Shown here piece by piece: positions 1 to 11,100 of a stretch of 64,000 nt of DNA; the stretch's first letter is position 1, and each line of letters opens with the position of its first letter. Position numbers and translations under genes: made by a program. The stretch lies in the NCBI GenBank assembly GCA_036583965.1, contig JAZBQD010000027.1, positions 28,341,001 to 28,405,000 on the forward strand, given 5' to 3'. This stretch comes from Prunella strophiata. Lineage: Eukaryota > Chordata > Aves > Passeriformes > Prunellidae. Below the pieces are notes generated by a model. The model was not told where the DNA came from. It did no database searches and saw only the letters and a list, made by a program, of their open reading frames with translations.

Positions 1-149
1 TTGGAGGGAGGTAAGAAATCAATCAGTAAGTCTGCTTGTTCAGGAGAGTGAGGGACAGCAAGGGTTATACAGAGGAAGCAAAGAGCTGGGGATAAAAGAA
101 TAATTATCAAGAGCAAGAGACAAATTACATAGACCAGCAGCTGGCTACA

Positions 150-310
150 ATCCCTTCTCAGCCAGTTCTAGGGAGCAATAAGGTCCCCTCTGGGGCTTTT
201 GTCCAGGCTAAACACCCCAGCTCCCTCAGCTGCTCCTCATCAGACCTGTGCTCCAGCCCCTTCACCACCTGCTGCCCTTCTCTGGACTTGCTCCACCAAC
301 CATGACCCTG
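150..310 (-). mobile_element. CR1 LINE fragment, 3' region
   Basis: The + strand reads gggagcaataaggtcccctc, then caggctaaacaccccagctc, ctcagctgctcctcatcaga and cttctctggacttgctcca. This is the reverse complement of the widespread avian CR1 3' region (compare the + strand copy at 47.9-48.4 kb). It is short and truncated on both sides, with no coding capacity. Confidence 0.8.
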
Positions 311-504
311 GGCAGGAATGTGTTGCCACTGCCCCCAGTCCTTTTGTATTATGGCCACTGTTAGGTTGAGAGTGGCACTGCTTAAAAACAGGCCACGTTT
401 CTGAAAGAAATAATTTTAAAGAAGATGTTGAGAAGGTTTGTCAGTGTGCATTGTCCTGTTTGGTTTTTCACATGCTAACTGTATTGTTCCTGCTGTACCT
501 TCAG

Positions 505-576
505 CTTGAAGATCAGTCAGAAAAAGAAAGTCTGCCATTCCTGAGACAGTCAGACAGACAAACAGTGGAACACAAA
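505..576 (+). other. RGS21: Probable RGS21 5' UTR segment in exon 1
   Basis: Inferred from the good 3' splice site ending at 504 (ttcctgctgtaccttcag) and the start codon at 577. If real, transcription starts further left, perhaps outside the window, and I did not identify a promoter. If the exon is not spliced here, the leader simply extends left of 505. Confidence 0.45.
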
Positions 577-587
577 ATGCCAGTGAA
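577..587 (+). CDS. RGS21: RGS21 coding exon 1 (11 nt: MPV plus first two bases of Lys4)
   Basis: ATGCCAGTGAA is followed by the strong donor GTGAGT at 588. The phase is 2, and the split codon is completed as AAA by the first base of the next exon. The ATG has A at -3. A pyrimidine-rich acceptor (tgctgtaccttcag) ends at 504, so the exon probably runs 505-587 with 72 nt of 5' UTR and a separate upstream leader exon. A donor at 583 (after ATGCCA) is also possible, but the 588 donor recreates the family N-terminus MPVKCCF exactly. Confidence 0.88.
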
Positions 588-3205
588 GTGAGTTGCTGTT
601 TATGGCTATTTTAATGGTAGGAGATTTATGTGATGGGATGACCAAGTTTGAATAATCTGTAGAGCTTTATTTCCCTTCCCCCTTTGAAGGGGATATGACT
701 GCTCTGATTCCTTGTTGTCAATTCTGCTTGCCATTCCCATTCAAGTAAATCCCACACAGTCAGTGAGATCATTCTCTGAGTGGTGAGTAAATATGAAAAC
801 AACTAATATTACCCATAAGAAGAAGAAGAAGCAAAACTGTCTGGTTTATCCTGGGCTTTAGTTTTGCTTTTTTGCTTGACAAGAAACCTAATAAACATTT
901 AATAAAAATCCTGAAAATTTGTCATATCTTTGATAAAAGTTTCTTATTGTTGCTAAAACAAATTCTCTGCTGATTAATGCCATCATCACATGATGTCTCA
1001 CAAAGTACAACATAATGCTATGTTTAGTTTTAATTTGTGTTTTCACAGACTTACTATATTTGCACTCCAGCTTCCCTCATATATGTCTTTATACATACTT
1101 ATAAATATGCACAATTTTTTCTTGCTTAAATATAATTTTTGTACTCTGGATACAAGTAAATGGAGAGCTACAAAAAAGCTTGCTTGTTTAAGGTGTCACT
1201 GCCACCATCCCTTGTAATAATTATAATTATTACAATATCCTGACTCTGTTATATGATCTCTTTATAAATTTGCAATTAGAAAATACCATTACTGGTGATG
1301 CTGAGAAGTGGCTGTGGAACACAGCTCTCAAAGCAACCTCTATAATTCAGAGAGCAGGGTTTTGATAGCTGAGCTCTCAGAGCCCCCTTAGGAACATCAA
1401 ATGGTTTTTACAGAACTTGAGAGTGCTTGTAATTTTTTTTCAATGCTGAGTTGGGTTTTTTTGTTTGGTTGGCTTTTTGGTGGGGTTTGTTTATTTTAAG
1501 AAAACTGGCAATATTTTATACAGAACAAAGTGTTTGCCCTCATGTCTTGTAGAAGCCTACAGCAAGTTGCCGGGGAAGAGCCAAAACTATGAATTTACTC
1601 AATAATTTATGCCACTGAGAAGCTCCTATGAGGCCCATGTTTCCTATTAGTGATAGCTTGGTAACATTTTAGATAATTCCTGTCATTACAAGCAAAAAGT
1701 GCCATACAAATTAATGCCTAATCCTTCTGAACTCGAGAAGAAATTCAGTACGCTCCCTAGAACATTCCTACCTCTCCTGTGCCTTATTAGAGCTCCACCA
1801 GCTGCAAGCATTAGGAGTATTTCCAGGATGAATGATCAAGTCAGCAGTGCCAATATCCCTGTTTTGCCATGTGTAGGGTAGGAGGAGTGGCTGAGCCCCT
1901 CTCCCAAGCAGCCAGCCACCCTGTAGGCTCTCAGCCACCCCAGGCTGCACAGGGCAGAGACCACAATGCTATTTTCAAGGGTAGATGTTGTTTCCACAGG
2001 TCAAACTCTGGGGAAACCATGGCCTGGTCTGAGTCTGTGGATACAGTACTGTCCAATAAAGGTAAGAAGTGATGGAAAATATGTGTTTTTAAAACATTTG
2101 TCATCCCATTTGCCAAACATTTCTGCCAGGTTTTCACACTGCTCTCCAGTTCAGCTCCCCACATGCACTGAGCTGACCAGAGCTGCTGTCCTGAGAGGTT
2201 TGTCCAAGCTGCAAACACAATATACCTTCTGGCCAGTGCTCAAGGGCAGGCAGAAATGCTATGAAATAGTTTTTATTAAACTAACTGCTAAATTCCCCTT
2301 GCAGTGGTTTCATTTTTCATAATTTTTTTACACAAAAAACCACAAACCTTTTCTTAGGTATTCCTGAGAAATATGTGCGTTGTGCAGTGACTTCCAGTCA
2401 AACAAAAAATGACATATCTAAAGTCACTTCTCCTAGAAATGCTGTTTCTACAGACCCGACACCACAAACCACAAGCAACTTGGAAATTTCCTTGCCCTGC
2501 CCCATTTCCCAGCAGCAATGTTGTGGCCTGGACCCTGGGATACTTCCACACAACTAAATTTGGGTACTGTCAGCTTTCTTTACTCAGAGCTTGTGATTTG
2601 GATTAATTTTAAAATAATTTATTCCAAACAAACCTTTATGTGTTTCATTTTTTCCCCCTTCAAAGTGGGAAAAAAAAAAAAAAAAAAAAAAAAAAAACAA
2701 ACCAAAAAAAAAAAACCAAAAAAAAAAACCAAAAAAAAGAGGAACAAAGAAGTAACAAGGAGTCCATCTTTTATCCAGGTCTTAATCTTTCCTTGCAAGG
2801 AGATGGAAGCCAAATTTGGGCAGGGAACCTCAGCTATGGGAGGAAGCCCACTAGCACAGTGTGACCTAAATTTCTATTTGCTTCTCAGCCCAGGAGTCAG
2901 CCTCAAATCTCTGATTTCCCAGCCACTACAAATCCTTTTGAAGACCAAAACCTCTAGGATCCCCTCTTAACAAAAGTACCAGTGCTAAAGAGACCAAACC
3001 ACAGCAGGCAGCTGTGGGAGCAATCCTTGGTTGGCGACTCACTGAAAAACTCTCTTAGAAATCCCCTTATCAATCAGCACTATCATTTAATCTCTTATTT
3101 ATTTCCCCTGCAGCAGCTTCTCAAACCTGACTGCTGGCTGACATGTAAAAGAGTGGCAGATACATAGGTTACACTATACACATACTGTAAAAAAAAAAAA
3201 AAAAC

Positions 3206-3263
<58 letters not shown>

Positions 3264-4644
3264 AATTGCACTGGCCTTTCAATTTTCCTCCACCCACACC
3301 CACTATCTGATGCATGTCTGATGCATTTTCTCCAGAGGGCCTGGCAGCTTTTCGGACATTTTTGAAGTCTGAGTTCAGTGAGGAGAATGTGGAGTTCTGG
3401 CTGGCCTGTGAGGACTTCAAGAAAACCAAATCCTCCACCAAGATTGCCTTGAAAGCCCAGAGGATTTATTCTGACTTTATACAAGCTGATGCTCCAAAGG
3501 AGGTAAAGAGTATTTGCTGTGTGTGCTTTGGGTACTGAGAATAAGGATGAAGTGGAAAGTTCAGATCCAGACTGCAAAAAAATGACAGAAAATACAGTCC
3601 AGCCTGGCTGTAACTCCCATTTTAATGTTCATTATTTACCAGGTAAACACCTTGTGCAACTCTGTGAAGCAAAGATGTTATGGTTTACACTTTACATTCT
3701 TCACACTGGGAATAAGTTTAGCTCATCTTCTGAAATTTCTGCCAGAAGTTTTAGGGAAGTTTATTCTCAATATAATTTGTTTTCTCTAATCATTTTTTGT
3801 AATGTAATAAGCACCATCTCTTCTGTTTTCAAGGTACATTAGTGGGTTTATGATTGCATTTGTTCTTTTGTGTAGGTGTTTTTGACATGATGAGAATGCA
3901 AAAATTTCCATCACAGAATTAAATTTTATAATTATTTCAAAAAGGCTTACTGTGAAAGAACAAATTGCTTATTAATCATTATTCACTTTCTGCACCTTAA
4001 ACTTTTGCACTGATGCTTTTGCCTTTGCTAGCAAGATTGCTTCAAATGTTCCCATGTCTTACATGACTGAAATATATCTTATTATTGTTATAAACAAAAA
4101 ATCCTTAAAAAATACATAGGGCCAAAGTCTAAAATGATACTGAGTACCTTCACTTTTAATTTACTCTTTGGTAATCAGTACTTCATAGGATTTGGTTTGG
4201 CAGAAAGATGAGAAGGAAAAGCAAGTTTTTCCCTTCTTTTTTTCAGTGATGCCATCTTTTTAAGAGCCAAATGAAATGAAGAATTTAGTCTGCTAGAAAA
4301 GGAAGGGATGAGCTTCCTGTTTATTTGCATCAGCTGGGTTATTTGGGAAGAAATTCAAATGCAGCTTGTGTCCTGGCCACAAACAGACCTCAGCTTTCCG
4401 AGCAAACTGACACTGCTTTCATGCTCCTTTCTTCCTACAGATTAATATTGACTTCCATACCAAAAATGACATCTCCCAGAACATCTCTGAGCCCACCCTC
4501 AGCTGCTTCGATGCTGCTCAGAGCTCAATCTACTGTCTCATGGCAAAGGACTCCTTTCCCAGGTTTCTGAGGTCAGAAGTGTACAAGGAACTGGTGAAGA
4601 AGCACCAGGACAGAAATCAGAAGAGATGGCTCCTGTTTCTGTGA
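577..4644 (+). CDS. RGS21: RGS21, regulator of G-protein signalling 21 (whole gene, 4 coding exons)
   Basis: A small R4-type RGS protein that acts as a GTPase activator for Gi/Gq-class alpha subunits. In mammals it is expressed in taste and other chemosensory epithelia. The coding parts are 577-587, 1985-2061, 3336-3502 and 4441-4644, a total of 459 nt or 152 aa plus stop, equal to the human length I recall. All splice sites are GT-AG and all phases match. The protein opens MPVKCCFHRS, which closely matches human RGS21 and fixes the unusual 11 nt first coding exon. The RGS box runs from about residue 21 to 137. The Galpha-contact residues are present: E46-N47 in SEENVEFW, the Asn of SQNISEPT, and D and R in [10 protein letters not shown]. 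The C-terminus ends WLLFL, like the human WLPFL. C5 and C6 are candidate palmitoylation sites (inference). It is the left member of the RGS21-RGS1-RGS13 synteny. No disabling change is visible. Confidence 0.95.
588..1984 (+). other. RGS21: RGS21 intron 1
   Basis: About 1.4 kb of AT-rich sequence between GTGAGT and gtag. It contains simple runs such as GAA repeats near 820 and a T-rich and G/T-rich stretch at 1430-1500. No repeat element or other gene was recognised. Confidence 0.7.
1985..2061 (+). CDS. RGS21: RGS21 coding exon 2
   Basis: 77 nt. The acceptor AG is at 1983-1984 after a weak tract (ctattttcaagggtag). The donor GTAAGA follows at 2062. It encodes [19 protein letters not shown] and on to LSNK. 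The W-SE-VD-L pattern is the R4 helix that precedes the RGS box core. Phase 2 entry and phase 1 exit fit both neighbours. Confidence 0.9.
2669..2740. repeat. A-rich low-complexity tract
   Basis: An A-run of about 28 followed by A-blocks broken by CAAACC and CC, typical of A/C-rich simple sequence in bird genomes. It generates spurious poly-Lys (and antisense poly-Phe) open frames. Confidence 0.9.
3189..3262. repeat. A-run plus (TA)n(CA)n microsatellite in RGS21 intron 2
   Basis: About 16 A residues, then roughly 25 TA units, ending in ACACAC. It lies about 75 bp upstream of the exon 3 acceptor. A long pure TA run is likely polymorphic and can extrude as a cruciform. Confidence 0.95.
3336..3502 (+). 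CDS. RGS21: RGS21 coding exon 3 (first half of RGS box)
   Basis: 167 nt from acceptor tttctccag (3335) to donor GTAAAG (3503). It encodes [14 protein letters not shown], then [19 protein letters not shown], ending QADAPKE in phase 0. This is the classic R4 RGS exon, with the EEN Galpha-contact motif and the [10 protein letters not shown] signature. An A-tract and a long TA repeat lie about 80 bp upstream of the acceptor. Confidence 0.97.
3503..4440 (+). other. RGS21: RGS21 intron 3
   Basis: About 0.94 kb of AT-rich sequence between GTAAAG and cctacag, with nothing else recognised. Confidence 0.85.
4441..4644 (+). CDS. RGS21: RGS21 terminal coding exon 4
   Basis: 204 nt after acceptor ctttcttcctacag (4440), ending in TGA. 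It begins [14 protein letters not shown], followed by [32 protein letters not shown] and a basic tail ending WLLFL. It carries the second half of the RGS box, including the conserved Asn, Asp and Arg that contact the Galpha switch regions. Confidence 0.97.
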   Translation: MNIDFHTKNDISQNISEPTLSCFDAAQSSIYCLMAKDSFPRFLRSEVYKELVKKHQDRNQKRWLLFL

Positions 4645-4992
4645 GGAAAAACACGGAGGCTTTAAGAATTGATAATGTCTCCCATTGCAATTCAGTACAG
4701 ATAATTATTCATTATTAAAGTGATTGCAGAAGCCACTTTCAAGAATCACCTGTGCAAGTTTGTTTTTAAGTACAAATTGCACATGATGCTTTCTAATAAC
4801 AGTAGAGAAATATTCAAGAAGCAGGATGGAATATGCTAGACACTTGAGCTACCTTCCTAATAAAAAAGTTTGTCATTGTTTCTTTCTGGTGTTTGCTTCA
4901 TTTTTCAAAGAGATTTGAGATTTTTAAGCATAATGTTTTGGTTTTCTTGTTTGCTGTTGATTCCTCTTTAGAAGTACAGTCTTCAAAATAAA
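4645..4992 (+). other. RGS21: RGS21 3' UTR with candidate poly(A) signals
   Basis: Sequence after the TGA contains ATTAAA at 4714-4719 and AATAAA at 4859-4864 and 4987-4992. The 4859 hexamer is followed by a GT-rich stretch (gtttgtcattgtttctttctgg), a reasonable cleavage context. That would give a 3' UTR of about 240 nt. Which signal is used cannot be told from sequence. Confidence 0.55.
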
Positions 4993-7900
4993 TCCCTTTC
5001 AGGAGACTTGAATACATTTACTCCTTCATTTGTCACCTTATCTGTAGCTTGCAAAAAAAAATTAAATCCTCTTTTAAACTTGTTTTATGCTAATTCAAAA
5101 CAGGAGACATAGAAATATGGTTGATAACACAGTATGATAATATTTAATAAATAGGCTGCTACTTTATAACAAATGTTCTTGGCATTCAAAGCAAATTAAT
5201 GTTTCATAATACAGCTGTCTTCATTAAGAAGGTCTTCAAGTTTCTTTGCGTTAATTTAATTTTTTATTCACAAGTCTCTTTTATTAATTGCATAGGCATT
5301 TGGGAAGAAAACCACAACTGAGTAAATTTTCCTTTGTACATTTTCAATTAATTAATTTTCTTTGCTTTTCCAAATATATTGGTGGTACTGTCCCTCCACA
5401 TACTCATGAAGAAATAATTTCATTAATTGCTACCAATGAAACTAATTTACTAATTTCATTTCAATAAAATACAGATAAGCATAAAAATAGGCATAAGAAA
5501 CACTTTTAGGTCATAAAGTAAACATGTAAATCAGGATTTAGTCATGGTGTTATCTTTCAAACCAGCAAGGTATGATTGGAACCTGCAATATTCAGGTTTT
5601 TGCAGATGCACACACTGATCAAATTCCCAGCTCTTGGAGGATTTATTGCACATATTTAGATGAAAGGAGGAGTTGTGTCATGGTATTGAAGAAAAAATAC
5701 TTTAAAGAAATAATCTTTGCTATGGAAAAAAATTCTAAATACAAGAGACAGCAATAAGAGTTTTCAAGAAGAAAAAGAAATCTTTAATTTTAATTAGATG
5801 CTTTTGAGGTGCTATAAATCTCCAGGAATCTTGCCTGTTTGGAGCTCTGCTTGTATCTTCTACACACCACCACATCCTCAATGCAAAATATCCCACTTTA
5901 TCAAACTACATGAATGAACCAAGTCATTTAGACCATAAAAGATATTAAGTAGCCTGAAAACCTGAATGCACTCCTCAAGTTATGAACTGAGGTTAAAATC
6001 ATGCCACATCTTCAGCAGGCAGGGTGAAAAATATCTATTCTTTGATACCCAACTTCTAGTCTATCACCTAGTTTTAATTTTTGCTGTCTGCATTTCTTTT
6101 TCTCTTCTTTTCTTTCTTCCCCAGTACCAGTGGTTAGCAGAGAAACAAACACTGGCTGAGGTGAAGCTGCAAGGAGGATGTGGGCTCCTCTGGGCCATGC
6201 CACAGATCTCTCAGTGACACTTCTGGGGACAATCACCCCTCCTGCCTGTGCTGCAGCCTTGGGGCCATTTCTGCTGCCTGGAGTCACAGCACAGGCAGCA
6301 GCCAGGAGGGCCCAAATTATGGCATTTACTCAAAAGTGTAGCAAGTCATCTTCCCTTCCTACAAACCCCATTTAGCTTTTCAGAACAGAAAATTCCCACA
6401 GAAAGGAAGAGATGGGATCACACCACTTTTCGTAGTAGGTCAAGATCAAGCAAGTAGAAAACCCAAAATTTCTGTGCTACCAATATTTTTGGGACCTGAG
6501 GATAAAAAAGTGCTTGAAAACAAACGGGTGGCAATGAAATCTCACAATTCTCTCTGTGCCCCTATACACCCTCCCACTTCTGGCTCTACCCCAACACAGA
6601 GGTAGAAAGTGCCAGAATGATGGCTGCTAGTGAGCTCCAGCTCCTGGCCATTTGAAAACACAGCTTAAGGAGAAGTTACAAGCATATATAAAATAGTCAA
6701 GCATGATAAAAGTAACCTGAGCCATTATTCTGATAACTGCATTAAAACAGTATCAGGAAGCATGATGTCCACACAATGTTTGGCTGATCCTCTGTTATCA
6801 ACAGCACCATTATTGTTAAATAGAGGTGATAATTCTCAACCTTTTCACATATGACATTAATTTTAATAATGACACTGTGAAGAACCATGAATGATTTTAA
6901 CAAATTTTCAATTAATTTAGAATGCTTATGTACAGGAATGGCACTTCTAGGGGGTATATCCCTGACTCAAGGGTGAATTAACAGTACTAATTCTTTCATA
7001 ACCTCTTAATGAAAATTTTGGTACTTCTAATTCACAAAAAGTTAATTAAACTTCTGCTGTTGATCAAGCCTCACAACATTTTTATTAATCTGTTTCAGAT
7101 GCTAAACATGAGATGAAACTTGGAGAATTTAAAGGAATTACCACTATAAATTCATCTATATCTAAAGGCAATTTGATTGCCATTCACAAGTAGTTTTTCA
7201 AACTCTCAGAGCACTATCTGCCTATATCACATGCAATTACACAGAAGCATCTATAGTGTATTGAAATGGTTTGGATTTTAGCAATCAAATTTCTGAAAAC
7301 TGCTGTAATGCAACTTATCATTTAAGTATTATAAAATATCTATTTCAGAGAGTGTTTGAAAACACCCAGCTGTGAAAGATGGGAGGCAGTAGTCTTTATT
7401 TCTCTTTATTTCCTAGGTTTAAAAATGCTGCCTCATACTCCTACATCACAAAAAAAGGTCACAGTTTAGCATACAAGCTCTGATAATTTGACTTAAGAAA
7501 GGCCAAGAACAGAAGTGTGATTTAGAGGATTTAGATTGAACTTTGCCAAAAAGACTCAATCATGGTCAGCACAAAAAGGTGGATTTACCAAAAAATCCTA
7601 CCAAATATAAATAAGAGTAAAAAATGCAAAGTGAATACCATATATTTAAAAAAAAAATAATCCCAATTTCTTCATGTAGTGCCAGTCCCAAAGCTCCAAC
7701 AGCATCTAGACTCAGAGATCCCACCACATCCATCATGCTTACATCATGACAGTACCATGCCAGGTTTAATTTTCAAGGCATATAGTCTATGTTTTCATTC
7801 TATTAATATATTTTATATTTATAAAATATGCATAGAAAAATAATAGTCATGTACATCAAGACAATAAATGCAAATTAGTCCTCAACACAGGATGGATATC

Positions 7901-8146
7901 AGGATTGTTCTGAAGCTCAGGACCACAAAGTAAAGGCAGGCAGGTATATTTTCAGCTGCAGACAGGATTATGTAACACTCTTTGCTATGTCTTGTCAAAG
8001 GTTTGTTAAATTCAACACATTTCTGTAAATGTGATGAAAACTCAGTGATTCCTCTTTTGCCAGAAAATTCCCTACTAACACTGTAATGCAAAAGCATGCT
8101 TGAACAGACACACATAATTACAGGCTTTGCACGAGAACCTCTTAGA

Positions 8147-8179
8147 CCTTTGTTTGGATCCTTGATCCAAACAAAAAGG
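8147..8179. repeat. Perfect 12 bp inverted repeat (hairpin)
   Basis: TTTGTTTGGATC (8149-8160), loop CTT, GATCCAAACAAA (8164-8175). Intergenic, with no associated gene and no terminator role expected in a vertebrate. Confidence 0.8.
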
Positions 8180-11100
8180 ATCAGGAGGTGGAATTCCTGG
8201 AGCAGTGTCTGCTGCTAAGCAAGACAAGCATCACTCTAAGAACACACCTAACATATGAGGGGGATTTTCAGGGAGCCATTTCAGTGCAAGGCTCTTCTGA
8301 GGTGTTTGGACTGATGTCAAAGCCCAGGGCCCTCTCCCCATGGCTCACCCACACCCTGCTCATCCTCTTCCTCCCTGAGCTCTCCACTAGGAAAACAGCA
8401 CCCTTCTCACACTGCCCTTACTTTCTGTACATAAAGCTCTCTCTTGGTGAGTTATCTGTGACTGATTCTTGACCCAGTCCAGCTCTTCTGAAGGATGCAT
8501 CTTTTGAAATGAGCCTCAGTCACAGAAAGAGGCAGAAACAGCTTCAGCAACTGCTGCAATTTATCCAAACACGAATGACACCGGTGTGGCCAAACCATTC
8601 CAGTGAGCAGCAGTTACAAAACGTTCCATTTGACAACTTCCCTACGTGTGCATGTCAGAGTTGGTGAGTGACTTCCTGTTTTTTATCTTCTCTCTGCACC
8701 ACACGCCTTTAGAGATGCTCCAGCTTGTGAGAAATCGTGTGAACGATGCCCATGAGCCAGGGGAAGGGCCCCTGCCCACCTCTATGGGGGTTAGATCAGA
8801 CACAAGACAGTATAATCCAGCCTGAACTAGATGTATAAAAAAGTTCCAGGAATTCTGAAGACTACCTGCCACAATGAACCATCTTTGATTAAAAAAACTC
8901 CCTGGATTTTGGGGAGAGCAGGTGCTACATCTAGACTCTACTGCTATGTCTTAGAAGGGGAAACCTACCATTTGTAATTTGACTCCTGCAAAGGCATGGC
9001 AGGGGAATGAAATTAATGAAATCACTGTAATATCTTTATTTCTGGAGGATAATTACACTCTGCAGTGCTGGTGGAATTTTAAAGCACAATATGGATCTGA
9101 AATTGGAGCATGTTTTCTGCCTTTTGGTTTACTGAAAAGCGAGGCGGGGAGAAAACCACGAGGAGAGGCGTTGTCATGGTTGTTGACACCAATTAAAGGT
9201 CTCATGTAACTCAAGAAGCAGCCTGTGCTTGTTAAGACAAAATGAAACTGAGTCATGAAAAAGAGATCCTCATGCATATTCACCTTCATTCAGTAAATAG
9301 CGTGCTGCCTAGGAACTGCAATTGTTTAATATGGTAATTTTGAATTTTATTTGAAATACTTATTTAGTAAGAGAAAGTGTTTCTGGCAAACTGACAAGTG
9401 GCACTAAAATTATCACTAAAAGCTCTACTTTAAGTATTCTTAAGCTGTTCCTTTTGAGAAAAAAACACCTCCCAGCAAAGTTTCTTTTCCATTTTTTCCC
9501 AGCTTTCCAACTTCTATAATATTAGGCCCTGGAAATGAGACTCAATGTATTATTACATATTTCAAAGAAGGCTCTGGATGCTTTGATGTTTAGCAAGAAA
9601 AATGGGTCAATACTAGATCCAATGCTTCCCTACTTTATTTTCTTTTTAATATTGTTGCCATGGTTTTTAGCTGCAATGTCATAATTTCTCTATACTAAAA
9701 GAGACATTGCCTTTTAATTTTTTTTCCTGTATTTTATGGGTTAGGTTGTTTGCATATAAAATGAGTACAGCTGGATTTGTCTCTCAATCCATATCTGTTT
9801 CCATTTAGGTTTGCATGGAGGTTATTTTTACTTCTATGAATAGTTTCCCTACTATGCATAACAGTCCTGGAAAGACAAACAAAAGCAAGTACTCAGTAAA
9901 AACTGTAGGGAAAACATTTTTTTCCTAATACAGTGGTTACAACTTACAGGCTCATAAACCATGGAAGAAGAGGAGGAGGGCAATCCATAAATAAATTTTT
10001 TCTTGAATAATTTCAAATATGCCGTGCTTCTAAATGTCATGTTTTCATGGGCAGAATAGAAGAAATAATGAAGTTAAATGATTTGTTATTTGGACAAACA
10101 AACGGGTTGCAGAAACCCCTTCATGACTCCAGCTGCATAGGGAATACAGCAAGACAGGATACAGGGAGATTTCCCAGCCCAGTCTCCCACACTGGTTAAT
10201 CACCCCAAGGCTGAGCTGTAGTGGATTCACCTTTCAACTCTTAACCAAATTCCAGCAGCAAAAAGGCTTTTATTAAAATGCATTATGTTTTATCCCTCCA
10301 AAATATAGAATACCTGCACTGCACTAACTACAGGCTACAGAGTCCTTGGTCTTCAAGCCCCCACCACTCATAAACAATGTTTTTAATAGTTATTCTCATC
10401 TGCTTATAGATATTTCTGCCACCAACCTTGGGAAATAGCCAGGGTTCCAGGGGCATTTACTTCTAGATTGATTATATAAAACAGAAAGAACACAAAGAAG
10501 GGTAAATGTCACAAACTCAAGAAAGCTTATTCTTCATGTCACAGAACAGGGGAAGCTCCTTTGAAAGGCTGAACTAGTTTGCTATGTAAAACATTACATT
10601 CAAGAGAAAAGATGCATAGGCAAATGCAGGCTGAATGGGTGGACAACAGAAAACCTCAGAAATGCTCCTGACACCGTAAAGTGGCATCACATGAATGAGG
10701 AGATGTCAGCCCATGGCATTTTACCTGGCAGTAGGACACTGCTGCTCATAACACCAGCATTTTCCTAAGTTCTGCCCTTTGTTTTCCTGGTCTCTCACCC
10801 AGGCTCCTCACCACGAGGGGACTGATCTTGCTTCAAGCCCATTTTGAATTTGCACAGTGCTACCACTTTGTCTTGAAGTGTCATCAGCAACTTTACGATG
10901 GGAATAGCTTCAAACTGATTAGAATTTAATTTCCAGAACAAACGGACTGGATTTTGATCTCCATGCAGTCATTTTGCCTGTTGTCGTTGGATAAAATGGC
11001 ACTAGCAAAAAGCTCTTGTACTTATTGAATTTCTTGCTAGAGCTGAGCTTTTTAGGGGAATAAAATGAAAATTACAGCTTGATAAATGGCATAAAAGGGT

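Larger units (their letters stand above)
2062..3335 (+). other. RGS21: RGS21 intron 2
   Basis: About 1.3 kb. It contains an A-rich low-complexity tract (2669-2740) and an A-run followed by a TA microsatellite (3189-3255). Otherwise unremarkable. Confidence 0.8.

Noticed and set aside
583..588. Alternative RGS21 donor after ATGCCA (gtgaag) joined to an acceptor at 1979
   Set aside because: It also gives a same-length protein (MPGRCCF), but the GTGAGT donor at 588 with the acceptor at 1984 recreates the conserved MPVKCCF exactly.
2518..2970. 150-codon open frame rich in Lys
   Set aside because: It is produced by the A-rich tract at 2669-2740 inside RGS21 intron 2 and has no domain.
3095..3577. 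160-codon antisense open frame with Tyr-Ile repeats
   Set aside because: It reads the TA microsatellite and the antisense of RGS21 exon 3, so it is a shadow.
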